From NCBI RefSeq assembly GCF_007971385.1, contig NZ_CP042434.1, forward strand, positions 3,844,001-3,908,000: DNA of 64,000 nt, written 5' to 3'. The DNA comes from Arachidicoccus ginsenosidivorans (GTDB lineage: Bacteria; Bacteroidota; Bacteroidia; Chitinophagales; Chitinophagaceae). The translations under genes were made by a program, and so were the position numbers. The notes beneath the pieces were generated by a model. The model was given only the letters and a program-made list of their open reading frames with translations, was not told the origin of the DNA and searched no databases. Positions within the stretch are counted from its first letter, which is position 1, and each line of letters opens with the position of its first letter. Positions 1 to 9,761 of this stretch are shown in pieces.

Positions 1-752
1 GGATCAAAGGTTTTTTGAATAAAAAAGATGAGTACCAGATCATTTTATCCGATACACCTGGCATTATTGAACCAAAATACAAGTTGCATCAAAAAATGAT
101 GGGCAATGTTAAAAGTGCCCTGGAGGATGCGGATGTAGCTGTATTGCTCGTGGATATACAAGATGACTTGCAGCAATGCGCTGAACTATTTAACGCATTG
201 AAACTCAGGGTTCCTTGTATTATTGCCCTCAATAAAATTGATGTAGCAAGTCCAGAAAGGGTTAAAGAGGCCAAAGCGTTTTTCGCCGAGTTGCCTTATT
301 GTAAAAAAGTAGTGACGCTTAGTGCATTAAATCAAAAGATATTTGAGAAGCTAACCCGTGCTATTGTGGAGCTGTTGCCAGAAGGCATGGCTTTTTATGA
401 TGAGGATGAACTCACTGACCTGCCCACAAAGTTTTTTGTGGGAGAATTAATCCGTGAAAAAATCTATCAGCTTTTTCAAGATGAGATTCCCTATCATACA
501 GCTGTTATGGTCAATGCTTTTAAAGAAAAACAAACGCTGACAAAGATACAGGCAGATATTATTGTTCAACGAGAAACCCAGAAGATGATTCTGATCGGAG
601 AAAAAGGTAAAATGATCAAAAAGATCGGAACGCTGGCCAGGGAAGACATTGAAAAGTTTCTTGAACAAAAAGTGTTTTTAGAGTTATTTGTCAAAGTGCG
701 TCCAAAATGGCGAGAAAATGATGCCCAGCTAAAAGAATACGGGTATAATTAA
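1..752 (+). CDS. era: GTPase Era, 5'-truncated by window edge
   Basis: Era is a membrane-associated GTPase that binds the 3' end of 16S rRNA and assists 30S subunit maturation. About 250 C-terminal residues are present. The frame is open from the first complete codon (position 3), so the start and P-loop lie upstream of the window. Visible are the G3 motif DTPG, the G4 motif NKID and a C-terminal KH domain with the loop GEKGKMIKKIG, ending in the family-typical EYGYN tail region. The gene is followed by der on the same strand, about 200 bp downstream. The call is firm; only the N-terminus is missing. Confidence 0.95.
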   Translation, partial: IKGFLNKKDEYQIILSDTPGIIEPKYKLHQKMMGNVKSALEDADVAVLLVDIQDDLQQCAELFNALKLRVPCIIALNKIDVASPERVKEAKAFFAELPYCKKVVTLSALNQKIFEKLTRAIVELLPEGMAFYDEDELTDLPTKFFVGELIREKIYQLFQDEIPYHTAVMVNAFKEKQTLTKIQADIIVQRETQKMILIGEKGKMIKKIGTLAREDIEKFLEQKVFLELFVKVRPKWRENDAQLKEYGYN

Positions 753-955
753 GCTGGGTTAAATGCCCCTGTTTTAACATCTAAAGGATAAGGAAACAGG
801 CATTTATAAATGAGAAGCCCAGGCAAATAATAAGTACATAATAAGCATATATTAAGCAGATAGAACCTAATAATTAATTTAGAAAACAGCTCAGGAAAAA
901 AGTCGGGGTATTTACAACAAAGCCGGCGTTGATTGGTCCACACAAAAATAAATTT

Positions 956-2268
956 ATGAGTTATACAGTCGCGATAGTAGGTCGTCCCAATGTAGGGAAA
1001 AGTACGTTTTTCAACCGCCTGCTGGAGGAGAGAAAGGCCATAGTGGATGATGTCAGTGGCGTTACCAGAGACCGTCAATATGGTGTAACGGAGTGGAATG
1101 GCCGCTCATTTAATGTAATAGACACCGGTGGATTTGTTCACGGAACTGAGGACGTTTTTGAAATAGAAATCTGCAAACAGGTAAAAACTGCTATTGATGA
1201 GGCGGATGTGATTATATTTATGACAGACGCAGCTACCGGGATCACTGATCTGGATGATGCGATGGCCAATATGCTTAGAAGGACCACCAAACCAGTGCTT
1301 GTTGCAGTTAATAAAGTGGACAACAATAACCGCTATTTAGAGGCTACAGAGTTTTATATTCTGGGCTTTGAAAAAGTGTTTTTTATTAGTTCCATGAGTG
1401 GGAGCGGGACAGGAGAATTACTGGACGCCGTAACAGAAATGATGGGACCACAGGCAGAAGATTCTGCTGAAAAAACAGATCTGCCCAAAATTGCTATTAT
1501 CGGGCAACCCAATGTGGGTAAATCCTCACTACTCAATGCCCTGACCGGTCAACAAAGAACCATTGTCAGTGAAATTGCCGGTACGACCAGAGATACCATC
1601 CATACCCATTACAATCTCTTTCAGAAAGAATTTGTACTGATCGATACTGCGGGCATCCGTAAAAAAAATAAGGAAAAGGATGATTTAGAGTTTTATTCTG
1701 TGATCCGTGCTATCAAGGCTATGGATGAGGCGGATACCTGTCTTATGGTCCTGGATGCCGAAAAAGGCATAACGGCTCAGGATATTAATATATTTTCACT
1801 GGCCGCCAGAAAGGGCAAAGGAATTGTGCTACTGGTCAATAAATGGGATTTGATTGAAGATAAGGATACCAATACGGCCAGAGATTATGAGAAAGAACTT
1901 AAAAAGCGCATCGCGCCTTTTAATGATATTCCTATTGTCTTTATCTCTGCCAAAGAAAAGACCCGGATTTTCAAGGCGATAGAAATTGCACTGGAAGTCT
2001 GTGAGAATAAAAAGCAAAGGATTGCCACCAGTAAGCTTAATGACATCATGCTTAAAGCCATTGAATCCTATCACGCTCCGGTGGTTAGAGGTAATTCTAT
2101 TAAGATTAAATACGTCATGCAATTACCAACGCATGTCCCGTCATTTGCCTTTTTGCGAACTACCCGGATGATATCAAAACACCCTATAAAAATTATTTAG
2201 AGAATCAATTGCGCAGTCATTTTAATTTTAAAGGTGTGCCGGTCCGGATTTTCTTTAGAAAGAAATAA
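956..2268 (+). CDS. der: Ribosome biogenesis GTPase Der (one apparent frameshift near the 3' end)
   Basis: Der (EngA) is a double GTPase needed for 50S subunit assembly. Two tandem G domains are visible: GRPNVGKST, DTGG and NKVD in the first, GQPNVGKSS, DTAG and NKWD in the second, followed by the KH-like C-terminal domain. The start is ATG at 956, giving MSYTVAIVG. An in-frame TTG further upstream is not needed. The frame breaks at a T5 run (2150-2154). Adding one T restores FAFFANYPDDIKTPYKNY and a natural end at 2268, giving 437 residues, the normal family length. Because Der is essential, a consensus error is more likely than a real mutation. Confidence 0.93.
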
Positions 2269-2294
2269 CAAAGTGGCCATGGCCGCCGTTTATT

Positions 2295-2349
2295 AAATAA
2301 AGTACCCTGCCCAAGCTGTATCATCCACAGCGGGCAGGGTACTTTATTT
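2295..2349. terminator. Bidirectional terminator between der and the sulfatase gene
   Basis: Perfect 18-bp inverted repeat (arms 2295-2312 and 2332-2349, 19-nt loop). The outer bases are AT-rich and give T-rich stretches on both strands. It lies between two convergent genes, der and the membrane sulfatase, so it probably stops transcription from both sides. Confidence 0.8.
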
Positions 2350-2434
2350 GATGGAAAAAGGATAGGTTGTGGTGGTTGTGATTCTTGTGGTTGTACGGCG
2401 CTGGCACCGTACGACGCCAATAAGAGGCGAAGGG

Positions 2435-4444
2435 TCAATGTACTTTATTGTTTAAAATCATGTATTTATCTGTCTGATATATGGCATTAATCATGGGTTC
2501 GTAATGGTTTTTAATGGAATCCGTGATATGAACCGGATGGTTATTGAACATATTAAACACCTTGGGTTTTTGCTGACGGTCGACATCATAAAAATAATAC
2601 AGCGAATCCTGAATCAGACCAATCGTAATATTACTGGGATCGTAGATAAACACGCCGTTATGATCCGGATTTTCCCGCATATGAGGACTCATCAGATCAC
2701 GTCCCATGGTCGTGTTTTTATAAGGTAACTTGGCCAAACCAGCGACGGTTGGCAAAAGGTCTATCTGCGAGGCGTAACTATCTATTTCGGCTGGTTTTAT
2801 CAGGCCGGGTGCATAAAACAGCAAGGGGACATGCATATTTACCAAAGAACCATTGGTCCAGGCGTCTGGATAATATTTAGAAGCGTCCCCTTTGGTGCCG
2901 TGGTCTCCTACAAATACAAAGATAGTATTTTTAAAATAGGCCTCTTTTTTGGCTGCCTCTATAAAATGCCGATAACAATAATCCGTATAGCGGAAGGCAT
3001 TGAGCTCTGCAAGGCTGGTAAAACCATTGGCCAGTATTTCTTTTTCCGGTACATTGACCAATTTAAAACTGTCTTTATCTTCATCCGGGATGGTATACGG
3101 CCGGTGGTTATCTGCTGTCTGGATGACGGCAAAAAAGGGCCCTTTTTTCTTTGAAAAGTCCTGATTGGCCCTGGCGAAGATATGTTTGTCAGAGACGCCC
3201 CATACATTGATTTTTGGGGCATCATAATCGGGTTGTTCAATGGTTTTCAGGCCCGGAATATTATTCTCCAAAAGACCTCTTATATTGGCCCAACTAAGAC
3301 TGCCGCCAATATAATAGCTTTTGTCGTAGTTTTTAAAAGCCTGTATAATGGTATGCTGATTGACGGCACCCGGGTTGCGGCTGGAGGTGGAGTTGCGCTC
3401 CACATCGGGAAGACCGGTCACCACGGCCCAGACACCTCTGGCTGTTCCCACCGATGGTGAGAAGCAGCGGGTAAAAAATAAACCTTGCTTAGAGAGGGAA
3501 TCAAAATAAGGTGTGGGATTTAGGGTGTTGCCCGACATGGAACTCTTGACATAACTAAAAGACTCACAGATCACCACCACGACATTGGGTGGTTGCAGGG
3601 AAGGCGTATCTGGTGTAATGACTCTTTCATAATTAAGCGTATTTTGATCCGGATTTTTTATATCCAGAAAATCCACCATTTTAGCGTAATTTTTTCTGAC
3701 CGCTTCCTTGTCAAAAGAAACATTAGAATGCTGTAGGGTACTAAAAAAACTCTGAAAAGGGTTGAGCGCCATATTGGAGGCATAATCACTGCCCAGGGTA
3801 AAGGCATCACTCCACCTGAGTGGATACTGCCCCAGTCGCCCGAAAATAAAAAAGGCCAGTAAAAGGAAAAAAGCGATACCGGTACTGATACGGAAAGGTT
3901 TTTCTACCTGAAAGTTCTGATTACCAGCAGCTTCCCATCTTCTTTTTACCCAACGATAGGAAAGCCGGATAAACCAGTGGAGTAAAAAGGTGCCTATGAT
4001 CAAAGTAAAAAGTATCCAGAATACCGGATAAGTCTCCATGACCATCCCAAAAGAGGCATCCTCTTGCAAATATTCCAGCACACTGGCATTCAGACTGGCG
4101 CCCAGATAGGCAAAATAGGCGAAGCCGGCGATATAGATAAAAACAAAAAGAAATGTGAATATTCCCCAATAAATAAAGGCCGCTTTTTTCCCTGCGGTTT
4201 TCTTAAAAGGATGTAGTGCGGGAATCAGGGATAAAAGAAAGCCTACGAGCGCCGCTACGCTTACCACACGTAGGTCATAGCGCAACCCCAAAAAGAAAGC
4301 TTTGCCCATGGGATGATCGATATCCAATGCAGGTTTGGGGAAGACATTCATCTCTATGAGCCGCATAACAGACATGAGCAGGATAAAAAATATGCTAATT
4401 ATCAATAACCATTGGATAGAACTTGGTATTTTTATGCGCTTCAT
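2435..4444 (-). CDS. Membrane-anchored sulfatase/LTA-synthase-fold enzyme
   Basis: A 669-residue inner-membrane enzyme of the alkaline phosphatase superfamily. The first ~215 residues hold about five hydrophobic segments, and the C-terminal half is an extracytoplasmic sulfatase-type domain. Expected metal and nucleophile positions are visible: E294 in VICES, T334 in SVGTARG (nucleophile position), D514-H515 in FVGDHG and H538. Family members transfer phosphoglycerol or phosphoethanolamine groups to envelope glycolipids. The substrate here cannot be read from sequence, and a lipid A or capsule modifying role is as plausible as any. The start ATG sits just downstream of a -7-like TACTTTTG. It diverges from a PAP2 phosphatase, another lipid-phosphate enzyme. 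Confidence 0.85.
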   Translation of the reverse strand: MKRIKIPSSIQWLLIISIFFILLMSVMRLIEMNVFPKPALDIDHPMGKAFFLGLRYDLRVVSVAALVGFLLSLIPALHPFKKTAGKKAAFIYWGIFTFLFVFIYIAGFAYFAYLGASLNASVLEYLQEDASFGMVMETYPVFWILFTLIIGTFLLHWFIRLSYRWVKRRWEAAGNQNFQVEKPFRISTGIAFFLLLAFFIFGRLGQYPLRWSDAFTLGSDYASNMALNPFQSFFSTLQHSNVSFDKEAVRKNYAKMVDFLDIKNPDQNTLNYERVITPDTPSLQPPNVVVVICESFSYVKSSMSGNTLNPTPYFDSLSKQGLFFTRCFSPSVGTARGVWAVVTGLPDVERNSTSSRNPGAVNQHTIIQAFKNYDKSYYIGGSLSWANIRGLLENNIPGLKTIEQPDYDAPKINVWGVSDKHIFARANQDFSKKKGPFFAVIQTADNHRPYTIPDEDKDSFKLVNVPEKEILANGFTSLAELNAFRYTDYCYRHFIEAAKKEAYFKNTIFVFVGDHGTKGDASKYYPDAWTNGSLVNMHVPLLFYAPGLIKPAEIDSYASQIDLLPTVAGLAKLPYKNTTMGRDLMSPHMRENPDHNGVFIYDPSNITIGLIQDSLYYFYDVDRQQKPKVFNMFNNHPVHITDSIKNHYEPMINAIYQTDKYMILNNKVH

Positions 4445-4461
4445 GAGCTGATTTTTGGCTC

Positions 4462-4469
4462 CAAAAGTA
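4462..4469 (-). promoter_or_regulatory. Bacteroidota -7 element for the sulfatase gene
   Basis: On the minus strand the octamer reads TACTTTTG, matching the TAnnTTTG -7 consensus, 17 nt ahead of the ATG at 4444. No clear TTTG -33 box lies at the usual distance, so this is a moderate call. Confidence 0.4.
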
Positions 4470-4495
4470 GTAAATTTTTAAACCTCCGCTAATAA

Positions 4496-5198
4496 ATGAT
4501 ATTTTCCTACTTTGAAAATTTTGATAAATATCTTTTTCTGAAAATAAATACGGTCTGGACCAGTCCAGTGCTGGATGCCATTTTGCCTTGGTGGCGGGAT
4601 AAAAACACCTGGATCCCTTTATATATCTTTCTGGCGCTTTTTGCCTTTATTAATTTTGGTAAGAAGGCATTGCCCTGGTTTTTATTTGTGCTCGCCACTG
4701 TAGCTATTATGGATCAGCTCAGTAGTCATTTTTTAAAAGAATATTTTGACAGGGTCCGTCCTTGCAATGATGTGGTCATGCGCCTAAAAGAAAGATTTCT
4801 GGTGCGTCACCGGCCACAAAGCGGAAGCTTTCCTTCCTCCCACGCAAGCAATCATTTTGCGCTTGCGCTTTTTTCTTTCTAACGCTCAGGCGCTATTTTG
4901 GCAAATGGGTCTGGCTATTTATCTTTTGGGCAGCGACCATTTGCTATGGGCAGATCTATGTAGGGGTGCATTATCCGACAGATATCATAGGGGGGGCCTA
5001 CTAGGCTCGGCTGTTGGAACAGGCATGTACTTTTTGTTTAACCGTTTTTTTAAGATGCCTGTAGTGCCAGCACCACTATCAGATGGACAGCTCAAAAAGA
5101 CGCATTTGGCAGACGCTCAAAAGGACAGGGTTGAAGATCAGACTGAATTACCAGCCATTGCCCCAGCTAAAACACTACCTAAAACGACCCGGTTATGA
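4496..5198 (+). CDS. PAP2-family lipid phosphatase (two apparent frameshifts)
   Basis: Membrane phosphatase of the PAP2 superfamily, probably acting on lipid pyrophosphates or phosphatidate. The three conserved parts are spread over three frames: KEYFDRVRP (motif 1), GSFPSSHASNH (motif 2, catalytic His) and VGVHYPTDIIGG (motif 3, nucleophile-assisting His). Breaks lie at about 4869-4880 (T/C-rich) and at the G7/CC stretch 4990-4998. One added base at each restores a 234-residue protein, a usual size. The basic, Pro-rich tail beyond residue ~190 is not conserved in the family as I know it. The stop overlaps the rlmH start (ATGA), so translation is probably coupled. Confidence 0.85.
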
Positions 5199-5668
5199 AA
5201 ATAGCATTATGGTCTGTGGGTAAGGCACATGACCGGCAACTATCAGCCGCCATAGAGGATTTTACCACGCGCATACAAAAATATTATCCGGCCGAGTGGC
5301 AAATTATTTCCCCACCCAAAAATGCAGCGTCCCTGGATAAAGCAACTTTAATCAAACAAGAAGGGCAGCTGATTTTAGCGCAGCTGCAGCCAGCAGACTA
5401 TCTCGTGCTGTTAGATGAAAAAGGAAAAATGTTGTCCTCGCCCGCGCTGGCGGCTTTAATTGCCCAGCGAAGCGTGCAAAGTACCAAAAGGATTGTATTT
5501 TTGATCGGTGGTGCTTTTGGGGTGGATCAAGCGGTAAGAACGACAGCCCATTTGGTGTGGAGTCTTTCTGATCTGGTATTCCCGCATATGCTGGTGCGCC
5601 TGATCCTGGCCGAACAAATCTACAGGGCCTGTAGTATCAATCGGGGGGAAAAATACCATCATGTATAA
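5195..5668 (+). CDS. rlmH: 23S rRNA (pseudouridine1915-N3)-methyltransferase RlmH
   Basis: SPOUT-class methyltransferase that modifies pseudouridine 1915 in helix 69 of 23S rRNA. It has 157 residues, the normal family length. The N-terminal MKIALWSVGK, the central LLDEKGK and the SAM-binding trefoil-knot motifs FLIGGAFGVD and the C-terminal EQIYRACSINRGEKYHH are all present. The start overlaps the stop of the PAP2 gene by four bases. Confidence 0.96.
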   Translation: MKIALWSVGKAHDRQLSAAIEDFTTRIQKYYPAEWQIISPPKNAASLDKATLIKQEGQLILAQLQPADYLVLLDEKGKMLSSPALAALIAQRSVQSTKRIVFLIGGAFGVDQAVRTTAHLVWSLSDLVFPHMLVRLILAEQIYRACSINRGEKYHHV

Positions 5669-5776
5669 ACCAAAAAGAGACCACCAATAGAATATATTTA
5701 AATTTAAATCTAAATAAAAAATAGGACTGCCAAAAGGCTATAGGTGCGTGCAGTCTGTCCCAACTAACCAATTATT

Positions 5777-6430
5777 ATGGAGCATATAAGTGTGACCCTT
5801 ATCATTATTATCATTACCTGTATCGTCTCTTTCAGGGCCTTTTCCAATGAGGTATTGATGAGCAAGTTGATTTTTTACCCGCCCGCCATTAGCGAACAGG
5901 GACAGTGGTACCGTTTTTTCAGCTGTGGACTTATTCATGGTGATTTTGGTCACCTGGCTTTTAATATGTATGCCTTTTATACTTTTGGCATCGCTGTGGA
6001 AAATAACTTTGCTTATATCTTTGGCAGCGGCCTGGGTAGATTTTTATATGTTCTGTTATATGTATCTGCTTTAATGGTTTGCTTATTACCGACCTATGTC
6101 AAACATAAAAATAACAGTGCCTACCAGAGCCTGGGTGCCTCCGGGGCGGTGTCGGCGGTTGTCTTTGTCAGCATCCTTTTGATGCCAACCGCTGAAATCG
6201 GTCTGATTTTTATCCCGTTTTTAAGCCTGCCTTCTTTTATATTTGGGGCGATTTACCTGATTATCACAGCCTGGCTGGATAAAAGAGGCAGCTCCAGAAT
6301 TAACCACTCCGCCCACCTGTACGGTGGTCTTTATGGGATTGGTTTTGCCATAATCGCCTGTCAGCTGTTGTCCCATTTTAATATTCTGGCCCAATTTGTA
6401 CTCAGTGTCAGAAGTTATTTTCAGATCTGA
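5777..6430 (+). CDS. Rhomboid-family intramembrane serine protease
   Basis: A 217-residue protein with about six membrane segments. The catalytic dyad is recognisable: Ser122 in SLGASGAVSA and His180 in NHSAHLYGG. The HLAFN helix-2 motif (His59, Asn63) that supports the oxyanion hole is also present. Such enzymes cleave membrane proteins within the bilayer. The substrate is unknown. It is flanked by rlmH upstream (same strand) and a convergent GNAT gene, and is probably monocistronic. Confidence 0.88.
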   Translation: MEHISVTLIIIIITCIVSFRAFSNEVLMSKLIFYPPAISEQGQWYRFFSCGLIHGDFGHLAFNMYAFYTFGIAVENNFAYIFGSGLGRFLYVLLYVSALMVCLLPTYVKHKNNSAYQSLGASGAVSAVVFVSILLMPTAEIGLIFIPFLSLPSFIFGAIYLIITAWLDKRGSSRINHSAHLYGGLYGIGFAIIACQLLSHFNILAQFVLSVRSYFQI

Positions 6431-6452
6431 CCCAGCGCTGACACGGAGTAAT

Positions 6453-6851
6453 TTAATTTTCCCGGGGATAGATAAATGCACGGTTTACCGGTTCCATACC
6501 GATTTTTGGATAATAATCCACTGCACTAGGGGCAGCCACCAGTAAAAGCATGGACTTAGGCCCAATAGCCTGCCTGGTCCGGGCGACTAATTCCTTGCCT
6601 ATGCCCGCGCTTTGGTAAGGCTTACTGACGGCCAGATCTGAAAGATAACAGCAATAACAAAAATCGGTCAGACTGCGGGCAATGCCTACTAATTGATCCC
6701 CGTCCCATGCACTGACGATCAGATCTGCCCTGGCGAACATGGTTTTAATCCGCTCAGGATCCTGGGTAGGCCGATTGATGGCTGAGCTATTAAATACGTC
6801 GATAATGGCGTCAACAGCGATCTCTTTGGTTAGGCTATAATGAATGGCCAT
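6453..6851 (-). CDS. GNAT-family N-acetyltransferase
   Basis: A small 132-residue GNAT protein that would transfer an acyl group from acyl-CoA to an amine. The acetyl-CoA pyrophosphate loop is visible as the Q/RxxGxG/A-type stretch QSAGIGKELV, preceded by the beta-4 strand DLAVSKPYQ. The acceptor cannot be predicted. It diverges from hisF across a 200-bp gap and converges with the rhomboid gene. Confidence 0.85.
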   Translation of the reverse strand: MAIHYSLTKEIAVDAIIDVFNSSAINRPTQDPERIKTMFARADLIVSAWDGDQLVGIARSLTDFCYCCYLSDLAVSKPYQSAGIGKELVARTRQAIGPKSMLLLVAAPSAVDYYPKIGMEPVNRAFIYPREN

Positions 6852-7004
6852 GGTAATGGTAAATGTTTTGGGTGAAATAAATAATGGTCCTTTACCACTT
6901 CAAAATTAATTAATTTGAAAGACCTCCCCTTAAAATTTTTAGTAACAAGTGGTTGTTTGTTTTGGTGTGTTTGCACTGTTTTTTTAAGGGTTAGCGGCCC
7001 TTTA

Positions 7005-7036
7005 TTTGTCTTTCCCGTAGAATGCCAGTAATTTTG
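7005..7036 (+). promoter_or_regulatory. Full Bacteroidota promoter for hisF-hisIE
   Basis: TTTG at 7005-7008 and TAATTTTG at 7029-7036 with a 20-nt spacer match the TTTG-N19/21-TAnnTTTG consensus of primary-sigma promoters in this phylum. Transcription would begin about 7043, leaving a very short leader before the hisF ATG at 7051. Confidence 0.65.
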
Positions 7037-7050
7037 ACCACCTAATAACT

Positions 7051-7809
7051 ATGTTGACAAAAAGAATCATTCCCTGCCTGGATATAAAAAATGGCAGGAC
7101 CGTAAAAGGGGTTAATTTTGAAAGTCTCAGAGATGCCGGTGATCCGGTTGAACTGGGTCGGTTTTATGCTGATCAGGGGGCTGACGAACTGGTGTTTTTA
7201 GATATCACCGCCACGGTAGAAAAAAGAAAAACTTTAAGTGAGTTGGTCAGCAAAATTGCCCGGCATATTAATATACCTTTTACGGTAGGTGGCGGCATCA
7301 GCTCAGTAGCCGATGGCCGGGTACTCCTTAATAACGGCGCTGATAAAACATCAATTAATTCTGCGGCCTTTAAACGGCCCGAACTGATCACAGAAATGGC
7401 AGACGCCTTCGGCAGTCAATGTGTGGTACTGGCCATTGATACTAAAAAGGAAGCCGATGGCAAGTGGTATGTCTATTTAAATGGCGGACGGCTAAAAACA
7501 GAAGTGCTCTGTGAAGACTGGGCGCAAAAAGCAGTGGCGCTGGGTGCAGGAGAAATTCTTTTGACTTCTATGAATAATGATGGTACCAAGCAAGGATTTG
7601 CGCTGGATATAACAGCGCAGCTGGCAAGGACCTTACCCGTACCGGTTATTGCCAGTGGCGGTGGCGGCACCATAGAACATTTTATAGATGTATTTAAAAC
7701 AGCGCATGCAGATGCGGCGCTGGCTGCCAGTATCTTTCATTTTAAGGAAATTGAAATCGGTTACCTGAAAGAACAGCTGGCAGCTGCCGGCGTACCGGTC
7801 AGAAGATAA
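7051..7809 (+). CDS. hisF: Imidazole glycerol phosphate synthase, cyclase subunit HisF
   Basis: The cyclase half of IGP synthase; with HisH it converts PRFAR and ammonia to imidazole glycerol phosphate and AICAR in histidine synthesis. It has 252 residues and a complete (beta/alpha)8 barrel. Visible are the N-terminal IPCLDIKNG with the catalytic Asp, GGGISS and ASGGGGT phosphate-binding loops, and VVLAIDTK with the second catalytic Asp. It lies 56 bp ahead of hisIE, matching the last two steps of many his operons. No hisA or hisH lies upstream here, and a promoter sits directly in front. Confidence 0.97.
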   Translation: MLTKRIIPCLDIKNGRTVKGVNFESLRDAGDPVELGRFYADQGADELVFLDITATVEKRKTLSELVSKIARHINIPFTVGGGISSVADGRVLLNNGADKTSINSAAFKRPELITEMADAFGSQCVVLAIDTKKEADGKWYVYLNGGRLKTEVLCEDWAQKAVALGAGEILLTSMNNDGTKQGFALDITAQLARTLPVPVIASGGGGTIEHFIDVFKTAHADAALAASIFHFKEIEIGYLKEQLAAAGVPVRR

Positions 7810-7865
7810 TAAAGATGATAAAAGCAAGGTAAATAGCCAAGATAAGAAAATATAAAAAACAAAGC

Positions 7866-8471
7866 ATGGAAATTAATTATGCAAAATATCCCGATGGTCT
7901 GGTGCCTGCGATTGTACAGGACGCTAAGACCAGCAAGGTGCTGATGTTGGGCTTTATGAATGAAGCGGCCGTAAACCAAACCAAGGAGTTGGGCAAGGTT
8001 ACTTTTTTTAGCAGATCCAAAAACAGGCTCTGGACAAAAGGTGAAGAAAGTGAAAATTACTTGCTTTTTAAAGAGATGAAAGTAGACTGCGATCAGGATA
8101 CAATTCTGATTAAGGCTGTCCCTTTGGACCGGTCTGTCATACAGGTGCAGATACTTGTTGGGGGAGAAAAACGAATGTGGCAGTTTTCTGGTAGCATTAG
8201 AAAATATCATCCAGCAGCGGAAAACTTCAGGAGATGAAAAGTCCTATGTTAAAAGTCTTTTTAATAAGGGTATCAATAAAATCGCTCAGAAAGTAGGAGA
8301 GGAAGCGGTTGAAGTCGTAATCGAGGCCAAAGACAGTGATGAAGGCCTCTTTTGAATGAGAGTGCTGATTTGCTTTTCCATTACCTGATTTTATTAAATG
8401 CAAAAGGATACAGGTTGGAAGACGTATTGCAGGTGCTGCGTAAGCGCCACGATCAGGCTGCCGGGAAGTAA
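7866..8471 (+). CDS. hisIE: Bifunctional phosphoribosyl-AMP cyclohydrolase / phosphoribosyl-ATP pyrophosphatase HisIE (three apparent frameshifts)
   Basis: Catalyses the second and third steps of histidine synthesis. The HisI half shows LMLGFMNEAA, TFFSRSK and, after a frame correction, GPVCHTGADTCW with the zinc and metal ligands. The HisE half shows KVGEEAVEVVIEAKD and the ending LLFHYLILLNAKG. Frame breaks lie at 8121-8127 (CCTTTGG), the G5 run 8160-8164 and the T4 run 8350-8353. One added base at each gives a normal 202-residue protein ending at 8471. Three identical-type breaks in one short gene next to an intact hisF look like consensus errors, not decay. Confidence 0.9.
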
Positions 8472-8705
8472 TGCATGCAGGAAGGCTATAAGCGGAAAAT
8501 AAGGGTCGCAGTAGCGCTTGGCGAAAATTTAATTCATGCTAAATGTAAACCTGGTTACTATTTTCGCATTATCCAGCATTATTGGCCAGAAATCAGGCCG
8601 AAGGGGTGGCACTTACGTGAAAATATTTCGGTCATTAGTTATATTTAGCATGGCCTGGCTTTTGTTGATGATTACGTCTAATATTTGAATATTTAGTTTT
8701 GATTC

Positions 8706-9668
8706 ATGAATCATACAAAAACAGCTTTATTGGCCTTTGTTTTATTTTTCCACCGTTTTTTAAAAACGCCGGGTAAAAAAATGGGTAAAACGTCTGGTAA
8801 AACGCTATATACACACCTGGGAAAATTAACGCTCTTGGTACTGTTAAGCTTTATTGCGGTTACACTCCAGGCGCAAAACATGATGACGGAGCTGAGTGAC
8901 AGCGCAGAGCTGGCCTGGTATAATCAGCACTTTTCCAGACTGGAAGACAGTGTTACCCACTATCAGGAAGCCATAAAGCAACCTCAGGTGCCGGCCCAGC
9001 GCAAGGCGAATCTGAGGGCCTATCAAAATGTCTTAAGTCATTACAGAGCCGCCATGCGCCGGTTCGTATTGAAACATAGAGATCAGGACACTGGCGCCAA
9101 AGCACTTTTGATTAGTTGCTTTAGAGAAATTGAGATCAATCAGGATACGTTACATAGTCTGGCTGGGCTTTTACAAGGAAATGGCGCTAACAATAGCTAT
9201 GCGGCGTATCTGCGGCAGGAATTAAAAGGTAGGGCCAATAATCAGGTCGGGCAGGCTTTTATTGACTTTGTGCTGCCTGATGACCAGGGGCACATGATCG
9301 CAACCAAAGCGTACAGTGGAAAATACGTATTGGTACTTTTTTGGGCTAGCTGGTGCGGTCCGTGCCGGGCAGAAATGCCTTCCTTTCTGGCTGTTTATCA
9401 CCAGTTCAAAGACCGTCCGCTAGAAGTAATAGCTGTCAGCGTAGATACAGATAAAGCGTCCTGGCTACGTGCCAAAAAACAAGACCGGACAGACTGGATC
9501 AATGTTTATGACGGACAGGCCTGGAATAGCCCGGTTGTTCGTAACTATGCCATTCACCGTATACCTCAAAATATACTCATTGGGCCGGAGGGTAAAATAG
9601 TGGCCAAAAATATTTCCGCCCAGGGTTTATTGAAACTGATGGCCAAATCGGGTGCTATGGCCCGGTAA
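8706..9668 (+). CDS. Secreted TlpA/ResA-like thiol-disulfide oxidoreductase
   Basis: Up to 320 residues. An N-terminal hydrophobic signal ends near TLQAQ, a helical region of about 140 residues follows, then a thioredoxin domain with active site WASWCGPC. The cis-Pro is in HRIPQNILI. Proteins of this type reduce disulfides or serve cytochrome maturation in the periplasm. The ATG at 8781 gives a more usual 32-residue signal peptide than the ATG at 8706. A -7-like TAGTTTTG ends at 8701, which would place the first ATG at or before the transcript start, so 8781 may be the true start. Confidence 0.8.
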   Translation: MNHTKTALLAFVLFFHRFLKTPGKKMGKTSGKTLYTHLGKLTLLVLLSFIAVTLQAQNMMTELSDSAELAWYNQHFSRLEDSVTHYQEAIKQPQVPAQRKANLRAYQNVLSHYRAAMRRFVLKHRDQDTGAKALLISCFREIEINQDTLHSLAGLLQGNGANNSYAAYLRQELKGRANNQVGQAFIDFVLPDDQGHMIATKAYSGKYVLVLFWASWCGPCRAEMPSFLAVYHQFKDRPLEVIAVSVDTDKASWLRAKKQDRTDWINVYDGQAWNSPVVRNYAIHRIPQNILIGPEGKIVAKNISAQGLLKLMAKSGAMAR

Positions 9669-9761
9669 TGGATAGACGGCCCGTCAGATCCTCTCTCTCT
9701 CAGTGTGTAAATCCTGAATAAACCTTATCTTCGTGGCCCTAAAAAAGAAATCATCAATTAT

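Noticed and set aside
2217..2438. 73-residue minus-strand open frame
   Set aside because: Overlaps the true der C-terminus and the terminator hairpin; no coding character.
7866..8471. Programmed frameshifting between the HisI and HisE parts
   Set aside because: Three separate breaks, two of them inside domains, each fixed by one base, and similar breaks in unrelated genes. A sequence error is the simpler cause.
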